From an uncultured Oscillospiraceae bacterium (lineage in GTDB: Bacteria > Bacillota > Clostridia > Oscillospirales > Acutalibacteraceae), in contig UQDP01000020.1 of NCBI GenBank assembly GCA_900539845.1, positions 1 to 32,416 on the forward strand: 32,416 bases of DNA, read 5' to 3'. Below are positions 24,560-31,610 of the stretch, piece after piece (position 1 is the stretch's first letter; each line of letters opens with the position of its first letter). Both the position numbers and the translations under genes were made by a program. The notes under the pieces were generated by a model. It saw only the letters and a list, made by a program, of their open reading frames with translations. It searched no databases and was not told the DNA's origin.

Positions 24560-24675
24560 ATAATAACACGAAGATAATTAAATAGCAAGAAAAAAATTAC
24601 CCCTTTACGTAAATTTTTATTGACAAATTACGCAAAGGGGTATATAATTGCCATGAAAGTTACCCGTAGGGGTAA
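24560..24675. promoter_or_regulatory. Divergent promoters with three operator-like repeats
   Basis: Rightward: TTGACA (24620-24625), 17 bp, TATAAT (24643-24648), exact consensus. Leftward, toward the repressor: TTGCTA (24583-24588 reversed), 17 bp, TATTAT (24560-24565 reversed). Operator candidates are TTACCCCTTTACGTAA (24597-24612) and its inverted partner TTACGCAAAGGGGTAT (24628-24643), matching at 14 of 16 positions, and the palindrome TTACCC-GTAG-GGGTAA (24660-24675). They flank the rightward -35 and follow its start, as expected for repressor control. Confidence 0.82.
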
Positions 24676-24693
24676 TAAAAAAGGAGGGATATT

Positions 24694-24894
24694 ATGTATA
24701 AAAATTTGGCAGCTACTTTGAATTCAGAAGGAATATCAAAAAAGCAATTTTGCTTAATTTTGGGTATATCTGAAAAATCTTATGATAACAAAATCAATGG
24801 CGTAACGGATTTTACATATTCTGAATTCAAGAAAACTATGGTTCTTTTATCAAAATATAATGCTGATTACCTCTTTAAAAAATCTGACGATTAA
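24694..24894 (+). CDS. Small HTH protein, Cro-like position
   Basis: A 66-residue protein with a helix-turn-helix pattern (LNSEGISKKQFCLILGISEK, then YDNKINGVTDFTYSEFKKTM). It is encoded first on the rightward transcript opposite the repressor, the position of a Cro-type regulator. AAAGGAGGG precedes the ATG. Its promoter is the consensus pair at 24620-24648 and operators overlap it. It is likely to shut down the repressor gene or its own operon, inferred from position. The family is broad, so a phage-replication activator is possible too. Confidence 0.78.
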   Translation: MYKNLAATLNSEGISKKQFCLILGISEKSYDNKINGVTDFTYSEFKKTMVLLSKYNADYLFKKSDD

Positions 24895-24974
24895 TAAAAC
24901 AACTAAAGTAATAGTTGTTACTCAAATTTGGTCAAACTCTAAATTCAAACTTTGTTTGAAGGTACAGGAGAAAT

Positions 24975-25133
24975 ATGAAAACAGATAAAATCCCAGAATA
25001 CTTAGCGGCAACATTAATCTATTTACTGCCTGAAAAAGAGATAAGTTTTTCAGATGTAGAAGACATTCTAAATGAGACATTATCTATATTTAAATCTATG
25101 CCTTTAGACATCAAGTTTAAGATCAGGAGGTGA
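24975..25133 (+). CDS. Small protein of 52 residues, early operon
   Basis: MKTDKIPEYLAATLIYLLPE begins this 52-residue reading frame, which ends FKIRR just before the next gene. ATG 24975 has AGGAG 5-9 nt upstream, and its stop at 25131-25133 overlaps the ribosome site of the gene at 25139, typical of coupled phage genes. The protein is mostly helical and acidic in the middle. I do not recognise a family. It would be missed by a 60-residue length cut-off. Confidence 0.65.
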   Translation: MKTDKIPEYLAATLIYLLPEKEISFSDVEDILNETLSIFKSMPLDIKFKIRR

Positions 25134-25138
25134 GTTGA

Positions 25139-25420
25139 ATGATAATATCACACAACTATGATGAAGAAATACAACGGCTGAAAGAGCTTAAAGCCCTTGC
25201 TGATGAGGTCAATGCCGTTGAGCTTGACAAGCTGTTTGTAACCGCCGAACAGATTGCAAAAGCCTTGCAATGCAGTGAGCGCAGAGCAAAGGAGCTTATG
25301 AGATCGCCGGGTTTTCCAGCAATTGACTTGGGCGGAAAACCTGTTGTGAATGTTTTTGCTCTTGCAGAATATACACAAAATAGGATTGAATATTCAGATA
25401 TCAAGAGAGGTAAAAAATGA
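25139..25420 (+). CDS. HTH-domain protein, excisionase/MerR-like
   Basis: A 93-residue protein with a helix-turn-helix in the middle (LFVTAEQIAKALQCSERRAKE, about 32-52) followed by LMRSPGFPAIDLGGKPVV, the wing typical of excisionase-like phage proteins. The first 30 residues form a charged helix. Such proteins serve as excisionases or early regulators. A strong AGGAGGTGA lies upstream and the stop overlaps the next start (ATGA). Role not certain. Confidence 0.75.
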   Translation: MIISHNYDEEIQRLKELKALADEVNAVELDKLFVTAEQIAKALQCSERRAKELMRSPGFPAIDLGGKPVVNVFALAEYTQNRIEYSDIKRGKK

Positions 25421-25617
25421 CAGATAAACTCATTGATTTTCAAAAAAGGGACGATAAATATACATATATCGCACTGTGTTCAGATGAAAAGTTTTTAAGA
25501 GAATCTGCTGTGGACTTTGTGAAAGCAACCGCACATAAATTGAACATCAAGCCTTTTGAGCTGTGCGGATATTTAACGGGTTATTTTTTAGGCGACCATC
25601 TTTTCAAAAAAGAATAA
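25417..25617 (+). CDS. Hypothetical early protein, 66 residues
   Basis: MTDKLIDFQKRDDKYTYIAL starts a 66-residue mixed alpha/beta protein with an ending FLGDHLFKKE. No family recognised. It overlaps the preceding gene by 4 nt (ATGA), which shows translational coupling, so it is probably real. Nothing in the sequence suggests a specific activity. Confidence 0.65.
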   Translation: MTDKLIDFQKRDDKYTYIALCSDEKFLRESAVDFVKATAHKLNIKPFELCGYLTGYFLGDHLFKKE

Positions 25618-25637
25618 TACAAGACAGGAGGGTAAAA

Positions 25638-25820
25638 ATGCCGATCAAAGAAGATTGCTGTTATTTAAAATTGCCAAAAGGGAGCGGACGGCGCAGCTGT
25701 ATGATTTTGAAAACAATGATCTGCAAAGAGCGCGACTGCCCGTTCTATAAAACCTTTGAAAAATGGCAGGAGCAGGACAGGAAATATGGTCATAAGTTAA
25801 AAAGGGAGGTACATAAATGA
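25638..25820 (+). CDS. Cys-rich small protein, 60 residues
   Basis: MPIKEDCCYLKLPKGSGRRS starts a 60-residue protein with cysteines at 7, 8, 21, 29 and 34 (CYLKL, SCMI, MICKERDCPFY), suggesting a small metal-binding fold. ATG 25638 is chosen, with AGGAGG 8 nt upstream; the longer reading frame from 25563 overlaps the previous gene by 55 bp. It overlaps the next gene by 4 nt. Family unknown. Confidence 0.7.
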   Translation: MPIKEDCCYLKLPKGSGRRSCMILKTMICKERDCPFYKTFEKWQEQDRKYGHKLKREVHK

Positions 25821-26011
25821 TCGGAGCATTAGGAATGCTTGGCGCGTTAGCCGTTGCCGCAGTGCCGGCAGGGATAATCGGCAAAGCGCTGGACAAGCAT
25901 ATTCGCCGCCGAGAGCGTGAGGCACGCAGGGAGCAGGCAAGGCAGGAGCAGGCTGAAATCGCCGCCTTATATAAAGAAGTTATTTTAAAACAGATCAGAG
26001 GTGATATATAG
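25817..26011 (+). CDS. Small membrane protein with charged tail, 64 residues
   Basis: The first 24 residues (MIGALGMLGALAVAAVPAGI) form a hydrophobic segment that may span the membrane. A very basic helix follows (KALDKHIRRREREARREQAR). The start is the ATGA overlap with the previous gene, with GGGAGG upstream. It could be a membrane-associated early protein; no family recognised. Confidence 0.65.
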   Translation: MIGALGMLGALAVAAVPAGIIGKALDKHIRRREREARREQARQEQAEIAALYKEVILKQIRGDI

Positions 26012-26013
26012 AA

Positions 26014-26268
26014 ATGACAAGTCTGGTTATTGATATTGTGTGTGGCATAGTGCTGATATCCTCGATTCACATAGGATTTGGAATGATCGGAAAGCACAAT
26101 ATGGAAACGGTGCTCCGGCAGGATGAATCAGAAAAGGTCGAGCGGTACCGCAAGCTGCTCGAGGACAAGCAGAAACAGATCGAATTTTACATTAGCCGCT
26201 GCCGTGCATTGGAAAAGAAAGCGGAGCTGCTCGAGGAGGAGATCACCAAATTCAGGATAAAAAAATAA
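26014..26268 (+). CDS. Membrane-anchored coiled-coil protein, 84 residues
   Basis: An N-terminal hydrophobic helix (about 4-26, VIDIVCGIVLISSIHIGFGM) is followed by a long charged coiled coil (ESEKVERYRKLLEDKQKQIE to the end). The gene follows the previous small membrane protein by 2 bp, and the two may act together at the membrane. The shape recalls spanin or scaffold-type proteins, but the early-gene position argues against a lysis role. No family assigned. Confidence 0.65.
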   Translation: MTSLVIDIVCGIVLISSIHIGFGMIGKHNMETVLRQDESEKVERYRKLLEDKQKQIEFYISRCRALEKKAELLEEEITKFRIKK

Positions 26269-26340
26269 GCCGCAGAGCGAGACCCTGCGGCAAAGTTTAT
26301 CGGAGCGATAAACCCAATCCGTTTATAAGTTTACACTCCG
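26269..26340 (+). ncRNA. Structured untranslated stretch with two alternative pairings
   Basis: GCCGCAG (26269-26275) pairs with CTGCGGC (26285-26291). Next, GTTTATCG (26295-26302) pairs with CGATAAAC (26306-26313). The same segment can instead pair downstream: CGGAG (26301-26305) with CTCCG (26336-26340), and ATAAAC (26308-26313) with GTTTAT (26321-26326). The two folds exclude each other. It lies between two early genes, about 30 bp before the next start. It may be an attenuator or processing site; no riboswitch class recognised. Confidence 0.45.
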
Positions 26341-26369
26341 AAAATAAAAATGTCAAGGAGTTATTTAAA

Positions 26370-26678
26370 ATGGCAAAAGAACCGGAAAGAAAAGCATACG
26401 GCGAATTCGGGCACGTGCTGCTGTCTGATGAAGAACTTGCTAAGCTTCAGCAGAAATACCCGAATCAGTATCTTCAATACATAGAGAAGGTGGACGGCTA
26501 TGTGGATTCCGTCGGCAAAAAGTATAAAAAATACTATTCCACGATTCAAAACTGGATAAGGCGCGACAGGGAGCGCACAAAGCCGAAACCGCAATCCGGC
26601 AATATAAGCCGTGCGCCCACATATGACCTGGAGCAGATCAAGCGGGACGCGCGTAATAATACGGAAATCAAGTATTAG
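26370..26678 (+). CDS. Small phage protein of the replication-region type, 102 residues
   Basis: The protein contains YGEFGHVLLSDEELAKLQQK, then YIEKVDGYVDSVGKKYKKYY and TIQNWIRRDRER. This pattern (a G-x-V-x-L-S/T-D-E-E opening and YxxHYxTIxNWxR ending) is common in phage proteins next to replication genes, sometimes as the tail domain of replisome-organiser proteins. AAGGAG precedes the ATG. It is probably DNA- or replisome-associated; the exact function is unknown. Confidence 0.7.
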   Translation: MAKEPERKAYGEFGHVLLSDEELAKLQQKYPNQYLQYIEKVDGYVDSVGKKYKKYYSTIQNWIRRDRERTKPKPQSGNISRAPTYDLEQIKRDARNNTEIKY

Positions 26679-26686
26679 GAGGGTAT

Positions 26687-27073
26687 ATGCGGAAGAAAAC
26701 AGAATTGACGGAGCAGCAGGCTGTGATCGAATGGTGCGAGTGGATGTCTGCGCAGTATCCGGAACTGAAAACGATATATCATATCACAAACGAGGGCAAG
26801 CGCAGTAAATCACAGGGCGCCGCTCTTGTGGCTGCCGGACTGAAAAAGGGTGTTCCGGATCTGTGCCTGCCCATATCCCGCGGCGGATATAACGCGCTGT
26901 ATATCGAGATGAAAAAGAGCAGGAAAGAGCATTGTACCAAGGAGCAGCAGGAATTTCAAATACTGCTCGCGGAGCAGGGTAATTTCTGTTGTGTGGCGCA
27001 CGGCTTTGATGAGGTTAAGGAATATATTGAGCGATATATAAAAATGCCGAAAGGCAGGGTTGTTTATGACTAA
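26687..27073 (+). CDS. VRR-NUC nuclease-domain protein
   Basis: A 128-residue VRR-NUC protein, a stand-alone PD-(D/E)xK-type nuclease fold. Seen are NEGKRS (35-40), the catalytic GVPDL (55-59, D58), and YIEMK (72-76, E74 and K76), followed by a glutamine-bearing helix EQQEFQ. Such single-domain VRR-NUC proteins are common in phages, near replication genes, and are thought to process branched DNA like Holliday-junction resolvases. Length is typical. AGGAGG precedes the start and the stop overlaps the next gene by 8 nt. Confidence 0.9.
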   Translation: MRKKTELTEQQAVIEWCEWMSAQYPELKTIYHITNEGKRSKSQGAALVAAGLKKGVPDLCLPISRGGYNALYIEMKKSRKEHCTKEQQEFQILLAEQGNFCCVAHGFDEVKEYIERYIKMPKGRVVYD

Positions 27074-27362
27074 AGAAGAAGCTGACCTCGCCCAGCGCTA
27101 TAACGTGGGCGTGATGATAAAAGAGCCGGAGTATGAGGGTAAAATGCTTTTTATCAAAGAGTTCATACGCTGGAGAGATCCGAGACTGAATAATCAGTTC
27201 GCCTATTCGCTTGTTTTGTGGAACAAGAACGAGCCAAGGCACAGCCTTGTTCAGATTGATATCGGGAAAGTGGAGATCATGACCGGCTTTAAGCAGTTTA
27301 TTGATAGCAAACTGAAAGAACGCGCCGATAAACAGGCGGTGGAAAGTTTAAAAAGGAGTTAA
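27066..27362 (+). CDS. Hypothetical early protein, 98 residues
   Basis: MTKEEADLAQRYNVGVMIKE starts this 98-residue protein, with a middle of mixed beta-strands (KMLFIKEFIRWRDPRLNNQ) and a helical basic end. I do not recognise it. I chose ATG 27066, inside the end of the previous gene, preceded by AGGCAGGG; a TTG at 27060 is possible but less likely. It continues the tightly packed early operon. Confidence 0.65.
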   Translation: MTKEEADLAQRYNVGVMIKEPEYEGKMLFIKEFIRWRDPRLNNQFAYSLVLWNKNEPRHSLVQIDIGKVEIMTGFKQFIDSKLKERADKQAVESLKRS

Positions 27363-27366
27363 AGCT

Positions 27367-27684
27367 ATGACAGAGAAAATCAAGCAGGCTATCGCCAAAG
27401 TAGACAGCGAGGCTGAAAAGATCAATACGGATATGGCTAAGGTCATATCCTCTCATATTATAAGCACCTATCTTAAATCCGACAGCAACGCCGATTGTGT
27501 CCTGAATCAAAAGAAAACGCTTCAGGACTGTCTTGGGAAAATCACAGAAAAAGCAAGAGGTTTAGCGCAGAATAATGCCGCAATGGTTGAGGATATAACG
27601 GTTTACGGCTGGGTTGAGGAATATTACGGCTTTGCAGTCGACTGCACGGAAAATAAGATCATAGATCTGCTTGATTTTGTGTGA
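27367..27684 (+). CDS. PcfK-like protein (AcrIIA9-related family)
   Basis: A 105-residue acidic protein with the PcfK pattern: SHIISTYLKSDSNADCVLNQ, then KTLQDCLGKITEKAR, then VYGWVEEYYGF. PcfK-like proteins are encoded next to PcfJ on conjugative elements and phages, and a branch of this family has been described as a Cas9 inhibitor (AcrIIA9). Here the PcfJ-like gene follows after 9 bp. Whether this member inhibits Cas9 cannot be told from sequence; the family call rests on motif pattern plus the PcfJ neighbour. GGAGTT lies before the ATG. Confidence 0.72.
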   Translation: MTEKIKQAIAKVDSEAEKINTDMAKVISSHIISTYLKSDSNADCVLNQKKTLQDCLGKITEKARGLAQNNAAMVEDITVYGWVEEYYGFAVDCTENKIIDLLDFV

Positions 27685-27693
27685 GGTAAACGA

Positions 27694-29337
27694 ATGGGAA
27701 ACAGAAAAAACCAGCTCACACAAAAAGAAGCGGACAAGATCTTTCAAAGGCTGAAAAAGAAAGCGCAGCCCTCCGAGAAACTTAAAAAATATGTCCACAA
27801 CACACTGCTTGCGGATCACCATTATATGTTTCAGTTCAAGGCGGGTCGGCAGAGATTCGGCCATTGCTCCGCTTGTGGAAGTGATTTCAATCTTGAAACG
27901 AAAACGATGCGAACCGTAACGCCGGATGATGAAATACGGTTGTGTGCAAAACACGGAGAAAAAGTGTGCTGCCCGGTCTGCGGCAGAACCGTTACAAAAC
28001 GGTATGCCGGATATCCTCACAAGAAGATATATGCTATGGCCGGTGAGTGCAGAGTAGAAAAAAACGGCGCTCTTGTCATATACACATATACATTCAGCTA
28101 TGACTATAACCGCAGCTTCAGAGCAAAGCAGGAGTGGTGCCTGGAGCAGATCTGCTACTTTGATATCCGCAAGTATTTTCAATTACTGTACGGGTATGGA
28201 GTCCGGGCATACACAGGAGATAAATATTCAAACGAATTGAACTTCACAGCCACGCAGTCAGTTGTTGATATTTTCGACTATTCAAAATATTTTAAAGAAG
28301 GCTTTCACCTTATCGGTTTTAAAGAGGCGCTTGAGAAAAGCAATTTGAAATACAGCTGTGCGGATAGGCTGTTGAAATTAAATGCATCCTTTCAGCTGGT
28401 AAGTTATCTTAAATTCTATTGTTCTTATCCGGTGATAACGGAAAGGCTTGTGAAAGAAGGACATGCCGGTATTTTAATGAGTTATATAAACGGCGGAGCA
28501 AGAGGTCTGTTCAAATTCAATAAGCAGACGGTACCGGAATTTTTCGGCTTGGATAAAGAATACTATAACTTTCTGCGCGGTCTGAGCGTTCAGCCTGTAA
28601 ACAGCAGTCAGCTGCGAACACTTCAATTTATGAAAAGAAACGGCATACCTGCTTTAGAAGAATATTTTGATTTTGTGTCAGCAGCTTTGAACTATAAAAA
28701 AGAGCTAGAGCTACTGCTTAAATTCAGAAGCTTCAGGAAATGTGTGTCATACGTAAAGAAACAGAGTCTGCTCTGCGGCTGTGCTTATAACTACGCGACA
28801 AATGTAACGCATAACTTTTTTATGACCTACAGCGACTATGTTTCGGCAGGAAAGAGATTAAACTACGACTTCACAAGTGAAAGCGTCGTATTCCCTCAGA
28901 ATATCAGTATCGCGCATCAGGAGCAGATCGAGTTTGAGAGACAGCAGGAGCTTGAAGAGGAAAAGCGGAAATACAAGAACTTTGGCAAGCGGCTGAAGCA
29001 GCTTAAGAAGAAGTATACCTTTTCAGACGGAAAGTTTCTGATACGACCGGCGGAGAGCTCAGACGAACTGCTTGCAGAGGGTAACGAGCTGCATCACTGT
29101 GTATACAGCTGTTACAAGGACAGTTACATGAAAGGTGACACGGATATCCTGTTTATCCGAAACTGTCAGGAGCCGGACAAGCCGTTTTACACCTTAGAAT
29201 ACAGAAACGGGCATATCGTTCAGTGCAGGACTTATCACAATGAAGAGCGTACCCCGGAGATTTCTGCCTTTCTGGATGATTGGCAAAGCTTTCTGAAAAC
29301 CAATAAAGCACAGCATAAAAAGCGGGAGGTTGCATAA
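27694..29337 (+). CDS. PcfJ-like protein
   Basis: A 547-residue protein of the PcfJ type. Residues 55-100 hold a zinc-finger-like cluster (C58, C61, C84, C93, C96: HCSACG, CAKH, CPVCG). The middle is helical. The C-terminal domain has FLIRPAESS (about 447-455) followed by LAEGNELHHCVYSCY (about 460-474) and PFYTLEYRNGHIVQCR, the hallmark of PcfJ. PcfJ was named from pCF10 and its activity is unknown; the H-H-C motif hints at catalysis or metal binding. It is preceded by the PcfK-like gene, as is usual, and its stop overlaps the next start by 1 nt. Confidence 0.9.
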   Translation: MGNRKNQLTQKEADKIFQRLKKKAQPSEKLKKYVHNTLLADHHYMFQFKAGRQRFGHCSACGSDFNLETKTMRTVTPDDEIRLCAKHGEKVCCPVCGRTVTKRYAGYPHKKIYAMAGECRVEKNGALVIYTYTFSYDYNRSFRAKQEWCLEQICYFDIRKYFQLLYGYGVRAYTGDKYSNELNFTATQSVVDIFDYSKYFKEGFHLIGFKEALEKSNLKYSCADRLLKLNASFQLVSYLKFYCSYPVITERLVKEGHAGILMSYINGGARGLFKFNKQTVPEFFGLDKEYYNFLRGLSVQPVNSSQLRTLQFMKRNGIPALEEYFDFVSAALNYKKELELLLKFRSFRKCVSYVKKQSLLCGCAYNYATNVTHNFFMTYSDYVSAGKRLNYDFTSESVVFPQNISIAHQEQIEFERQQELEEEKRKYKNFGKRLKQLKKKYTFSDGKFLIRPAESSDELLAEGNELHHCVYSCYKDSYMKGDTDILFIRNCQEPDKPFYTLEYRNGHIVQCRTYHNEERTPEISAFLDDWQSFLKTNKAQHKKREVA

Positions 29338-30299
29338 TGAATAACGAACTTACAAGAGACAGAAATTCAGAAGCCTTTTATTTACATAACAGAATCCTTG
29401 CCAACGGTAAGACGGTACAGACTGCACTTATCGATATGTGCAGGGACCTTAAGATGATGAAAGACAAGGAGCTTTTCAGAGAACTCGGATTTGATGATTT
29501 TGAGCAGTATGCGGAGCAGGCCTGCGGGATCAAACGCAGGCAGGCTTATTCATATATAGCAGCATATGAAAAGCTCGGCGAGAGCTTTTTGAAAGAAAAC
29601 GCTGCGCTCGGCATAACCAAGCTGGAGCTCATATCACAGATCTCATCCTATGAAAGAGAGGAATTTCTTGAGGAAACGGATGTTGAAAACGTCTCTACCC
29701 GGGAATTAAAGCAGCAGGTAGATGAGTTTAAAAATCGTGTTGAACAGCTCACGCTTGATCTGACGGAAAAGGAAAGCATCAATCATGAGCTTGAAGATCA
29801 GATTAAGGCGCTGGAAGCCAACCTCAACAGCACGCCTATAACTGCGGTCACTGATGAAACGGCAGTAGAAAATGCTGTTAAGGAAGCTGTTGCCAAGGCG
29901 GAGGAAACAGCTAAAGAAAAGATTGCCGATCTCAAAAAGCAGCTTTTTGATGAAAAGAAAAAGAGAAAAGCGCAGAAGGACGAAACCGAGGCTACTGTTA
30001 AAGCGGCTAAGGAAAAGGTTTTAAAAGAGGCAAATGAAAAGATAGATAAAATGCTTGCTGAAAAAAACGATCTTGAGGAAAAGCTTGGCAAAGCGCTGAA
30101 ATCCGCTAAGGCTGCAAATGCCGATGAGGATCTCACTGCGGTGCGTTTTCTGTTTACGCAATTGCAATCGACTGCAAGCAGGATCACAGGTCATCTTGTG
30201 AAGCTGAAAGATAAAAACCCGGAGCAGGCGGAAAAACTGAAAACCGTAATGTGTAAAACGCTTTTCAAGATATCGTCAACTATGGAGGATGAAATATGA
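29337..30299 (+). CDS. ParB/DUF3102-like HTH protein with long coiled coil
   Basis: A 320-residue protein. The N-terminal 100 residues have a helix-turn-helix resembling ParB/DUF3102 phage proteins (FRELGFDDFEQYAEQACGIK, then RRQAYSYIAAYEKLGE). Residues 120-250 are a continuous charged coiled coil. The C-terminus is a small helical domain. Such proteins are annotated as partition- or replication-associated in phages, but roles are mostly untested. The start is a 1-nt overlap with PcfJ (TAATG), and the stop overlaps the next start by 4 nt. Confidence 0.7.
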   Translation: MNNELTRDRNSEAFYLHNRILANGKTVQTALIDMCRDLKMMKDKELFRELGFDDFEQYAEQACGIKRRQAYSYIAAYEKLGESFLKENAALGITKLELISQISSYEREEFLEETDVENVSTRELKQQVDEFKNRVEQLTLDLTEKESINHELEDQIKALEANLNSTPITAVTDETAVENAVKEAVAKAEETAKEKIADLKKQLFDEKKKRKAQKDETEATVKAAKEKVLKEANEKIDKMLAEKNDLEEKLGKALKSAKAANADEDLTAVRFLFTQLQSTASRITGHLVKLKDKNPEQAEKLKTVMCKTLFKISSTMEDEI

Positions 30300-30493
30300 A
30301 AGTATACGAATTAATGGAAGAATTATCGAAGTATCCGGCAGGGTTTGAAGTGCAGATCAACGGCTGTTTAACGCTTGCCGAATTAACGAACAGCACGGAG
30401 GTTGATGTGGATGAAGACGGAAAATCTCTATATTCAATCGGCGGTCCTTGCAGCGATGTTGACGGTACTGAAAGTGTTATTTTGTATTTTTAA
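30296..30493 (+). CDS. Hypothetical early protein, 65 residues
   Basis: MKVYELMEELSKYPAGFEVQ starts a 65-residue acidic protein of alternating helix and strands, of a small type found in phage early regions. It overlaps the previous gene by 4 nt (ATGA). No activity can be inferred. Confidence 0.68.
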   Translation: MKVYELMEELSKYPAGFEVQINGCLTLAELTNSTEVDVDEDGKSLYSIGGPCSDVDGTESVILYF

Positions 30494-30508
30494 GGAGGCA
30501 CAGCAGGA

Positions 30509-30709
30509 ATGCCTAAAGGATTTATAGAGGTTACGGACACTGCAATTAACGCACCTTGTCTGGTAAATATTGACTGGATAGAAACGGTTGCTGGTAATTG
30601 GATTGATCTTGCGTTTTCTACTTCAGGAGCTCATTCACGACATTATATTAGTTGCGAAGAAACTTATGAAGATATCAAGCAGAAAATCAAGGAGGCACAG
30701 CAGGAATGA
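30509..30709 (+). CDS. Hypothetical early protein, 66 residues
   Basis: MPKGFIEVTDTAINAPCLVN begins this 66-residue, mostly beta protein. It ends in KEAQQE. The ribosome site plus start AAGGAGGCACAGCAGGAATG (30492-30511) is repeated exactly at the end of the gene (30689-30708), where it codes for the final residues and provides the next gene's ribosome site. No family recognised. Confidence 0.65.
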   Translation: MPKGFIEVTDTAINAPCLVNIDWIETVAGNWIDLAFSTSGAHSRHYISCEETYEDIKQKIKEAQQE

Positions 30710-30993
30710 CAACGCAGGAAGCAATTGACATCTTATATAAATCAGTTCCAGAGGCTATTAGTGAGAATTATGAATTGCCTGCACTAATTGGCAGAGTTAA
30801 AGAAGCAATAGAAAAGCAGATACCTAAAGAACCGTTGAAAATTAAAGCGAGCAAAGATGTAAATTTAGGTGCAGCAATATTTAAAGCAGGTTCGACTGTT
30901 TATAAATGTTCTCATTGTGAAAGTTTTATACTTCGTTCAAGCAAATATTGTAATAAATGCGGACAGGCTTTAGATTGGAGGGATGAAAAATGA
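30706..30993 (+). CDS. Zinc-ribbon protein, 95 residues
   Basis: An N-terminal helical part (EAIDILYKSVPEAISENYEL) is followed by a C-terminal zinc ribbon CSHC...CNKCG (two CxxC pairs, about residues 68-87). Small phage proteins of this layout are common but not assigned. It overlaps both neighbours by 4 nt (ATGA), so it is tightly coupled in the operon. Confidence 0.72.
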   Translation: MTTQEAIDILYKSVPEAISENYELPALIGRVKEAIEKQIPKEPLKIKASKDVNLGAAIFKAGSTVYKCSHCESFILRSSKYCNKCGQALDWRDEK

Positions 30994-31610
30994 ATAGTGA
31001 AAGACTAACAATGCACGCGCTTGACGGTGTTTGTTTAATTGTCAATGCCGACAATGAGCAAGAAGCGCAGCAGGAATTTATGGATAAGTTTAAGAAGGCT
31101 TGCAATAAACTCGCTGAGTTAGAGGATAAACTTGAAAATGGAGTGCTTATTGAACTGCCTTGCAGGGTTGGAGATAGATTATATCGTCCTGTTGTTGATT
31201 ACATTAGCGAAGAAACTGTAATGATGATTACTCAGCGTTTTTTAAAAAACGAATCAGTTGCAACATTGCATACAGAGTATTCAACTTATGATTTAAAGGA
31301 AATGGGTGATCTATATTTTCTCACTAAATCCGAAGCAGAACAGAAATTAAAGGAGTTGAAAGAAACGGCTAAATTAAAACCGTGTCCGTTTTGCGGTGCC
31401 AAAGCGACCATAATAACCAATGCACACGAATTAAAAAAATGTGCGAATTTTGATTACGATAATTGTCCTTGTAATGAATATGAAGGCGGTTCTTGTAGCT
31501 ATTATACCATTGTTTGTAGTGTAAATAATGATGGCTGTGGTGCATCTTCAGGCTACTATCCAACAATAGAGCAAGCCATCAATGCTTGGAATAGGAGAAC
31601 TGAGAAATGA
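30990..31610 (+). CDS. Lar-like restriction-alleviation domain protein with N-terminal extension
   Basis: A 206-residue protein. The C-terminal part begins KPCPFCGAKA (about 130-139) and ends AINAWNRR, with intervening cysteines (CANFDYDNCPCN, GGCSY-like GGSCSYY, CSVNNDGCG). This is the pattern of Lar/restriction-alleviation zinc-ribbon proteins of phages, which relieve type I restriction of incoming DNA. The N-terminal part (FMDKFKKACNKLAELEDKLE, then LPCRVGDRLYRPV) is a separate module often found alone in phage genomes. The join contains EAQQE, like the end of the preceding 66-residue protein. A fusion of two small phage genes is likely. Confidence 0.78.
   Translation: MNSERLTMHALDGVCLIVNADNEQEAQQEFMDKFKKACNKLAELEDKLENGVLIELPCRVGDRLYRPVVDYISEETVMMITQRFLKNESVATLHTEYSTYDLKEMGDLYFLTKSEAEQKLKELKETAKLKPCPFCGAKATIITNAHELKKCANFDYDNCPCNEYEGGSCSYYTIVCSVNNDGCGASSGYYPTIEQAINAWNRRTEK

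Noticed and set aside
25817..26268. A holin/spanin lysis pair
   Set aside because: The shapes fit loosely (membrane helix, coiled coil), but the genes lie in the early region with no endolysin nearby.
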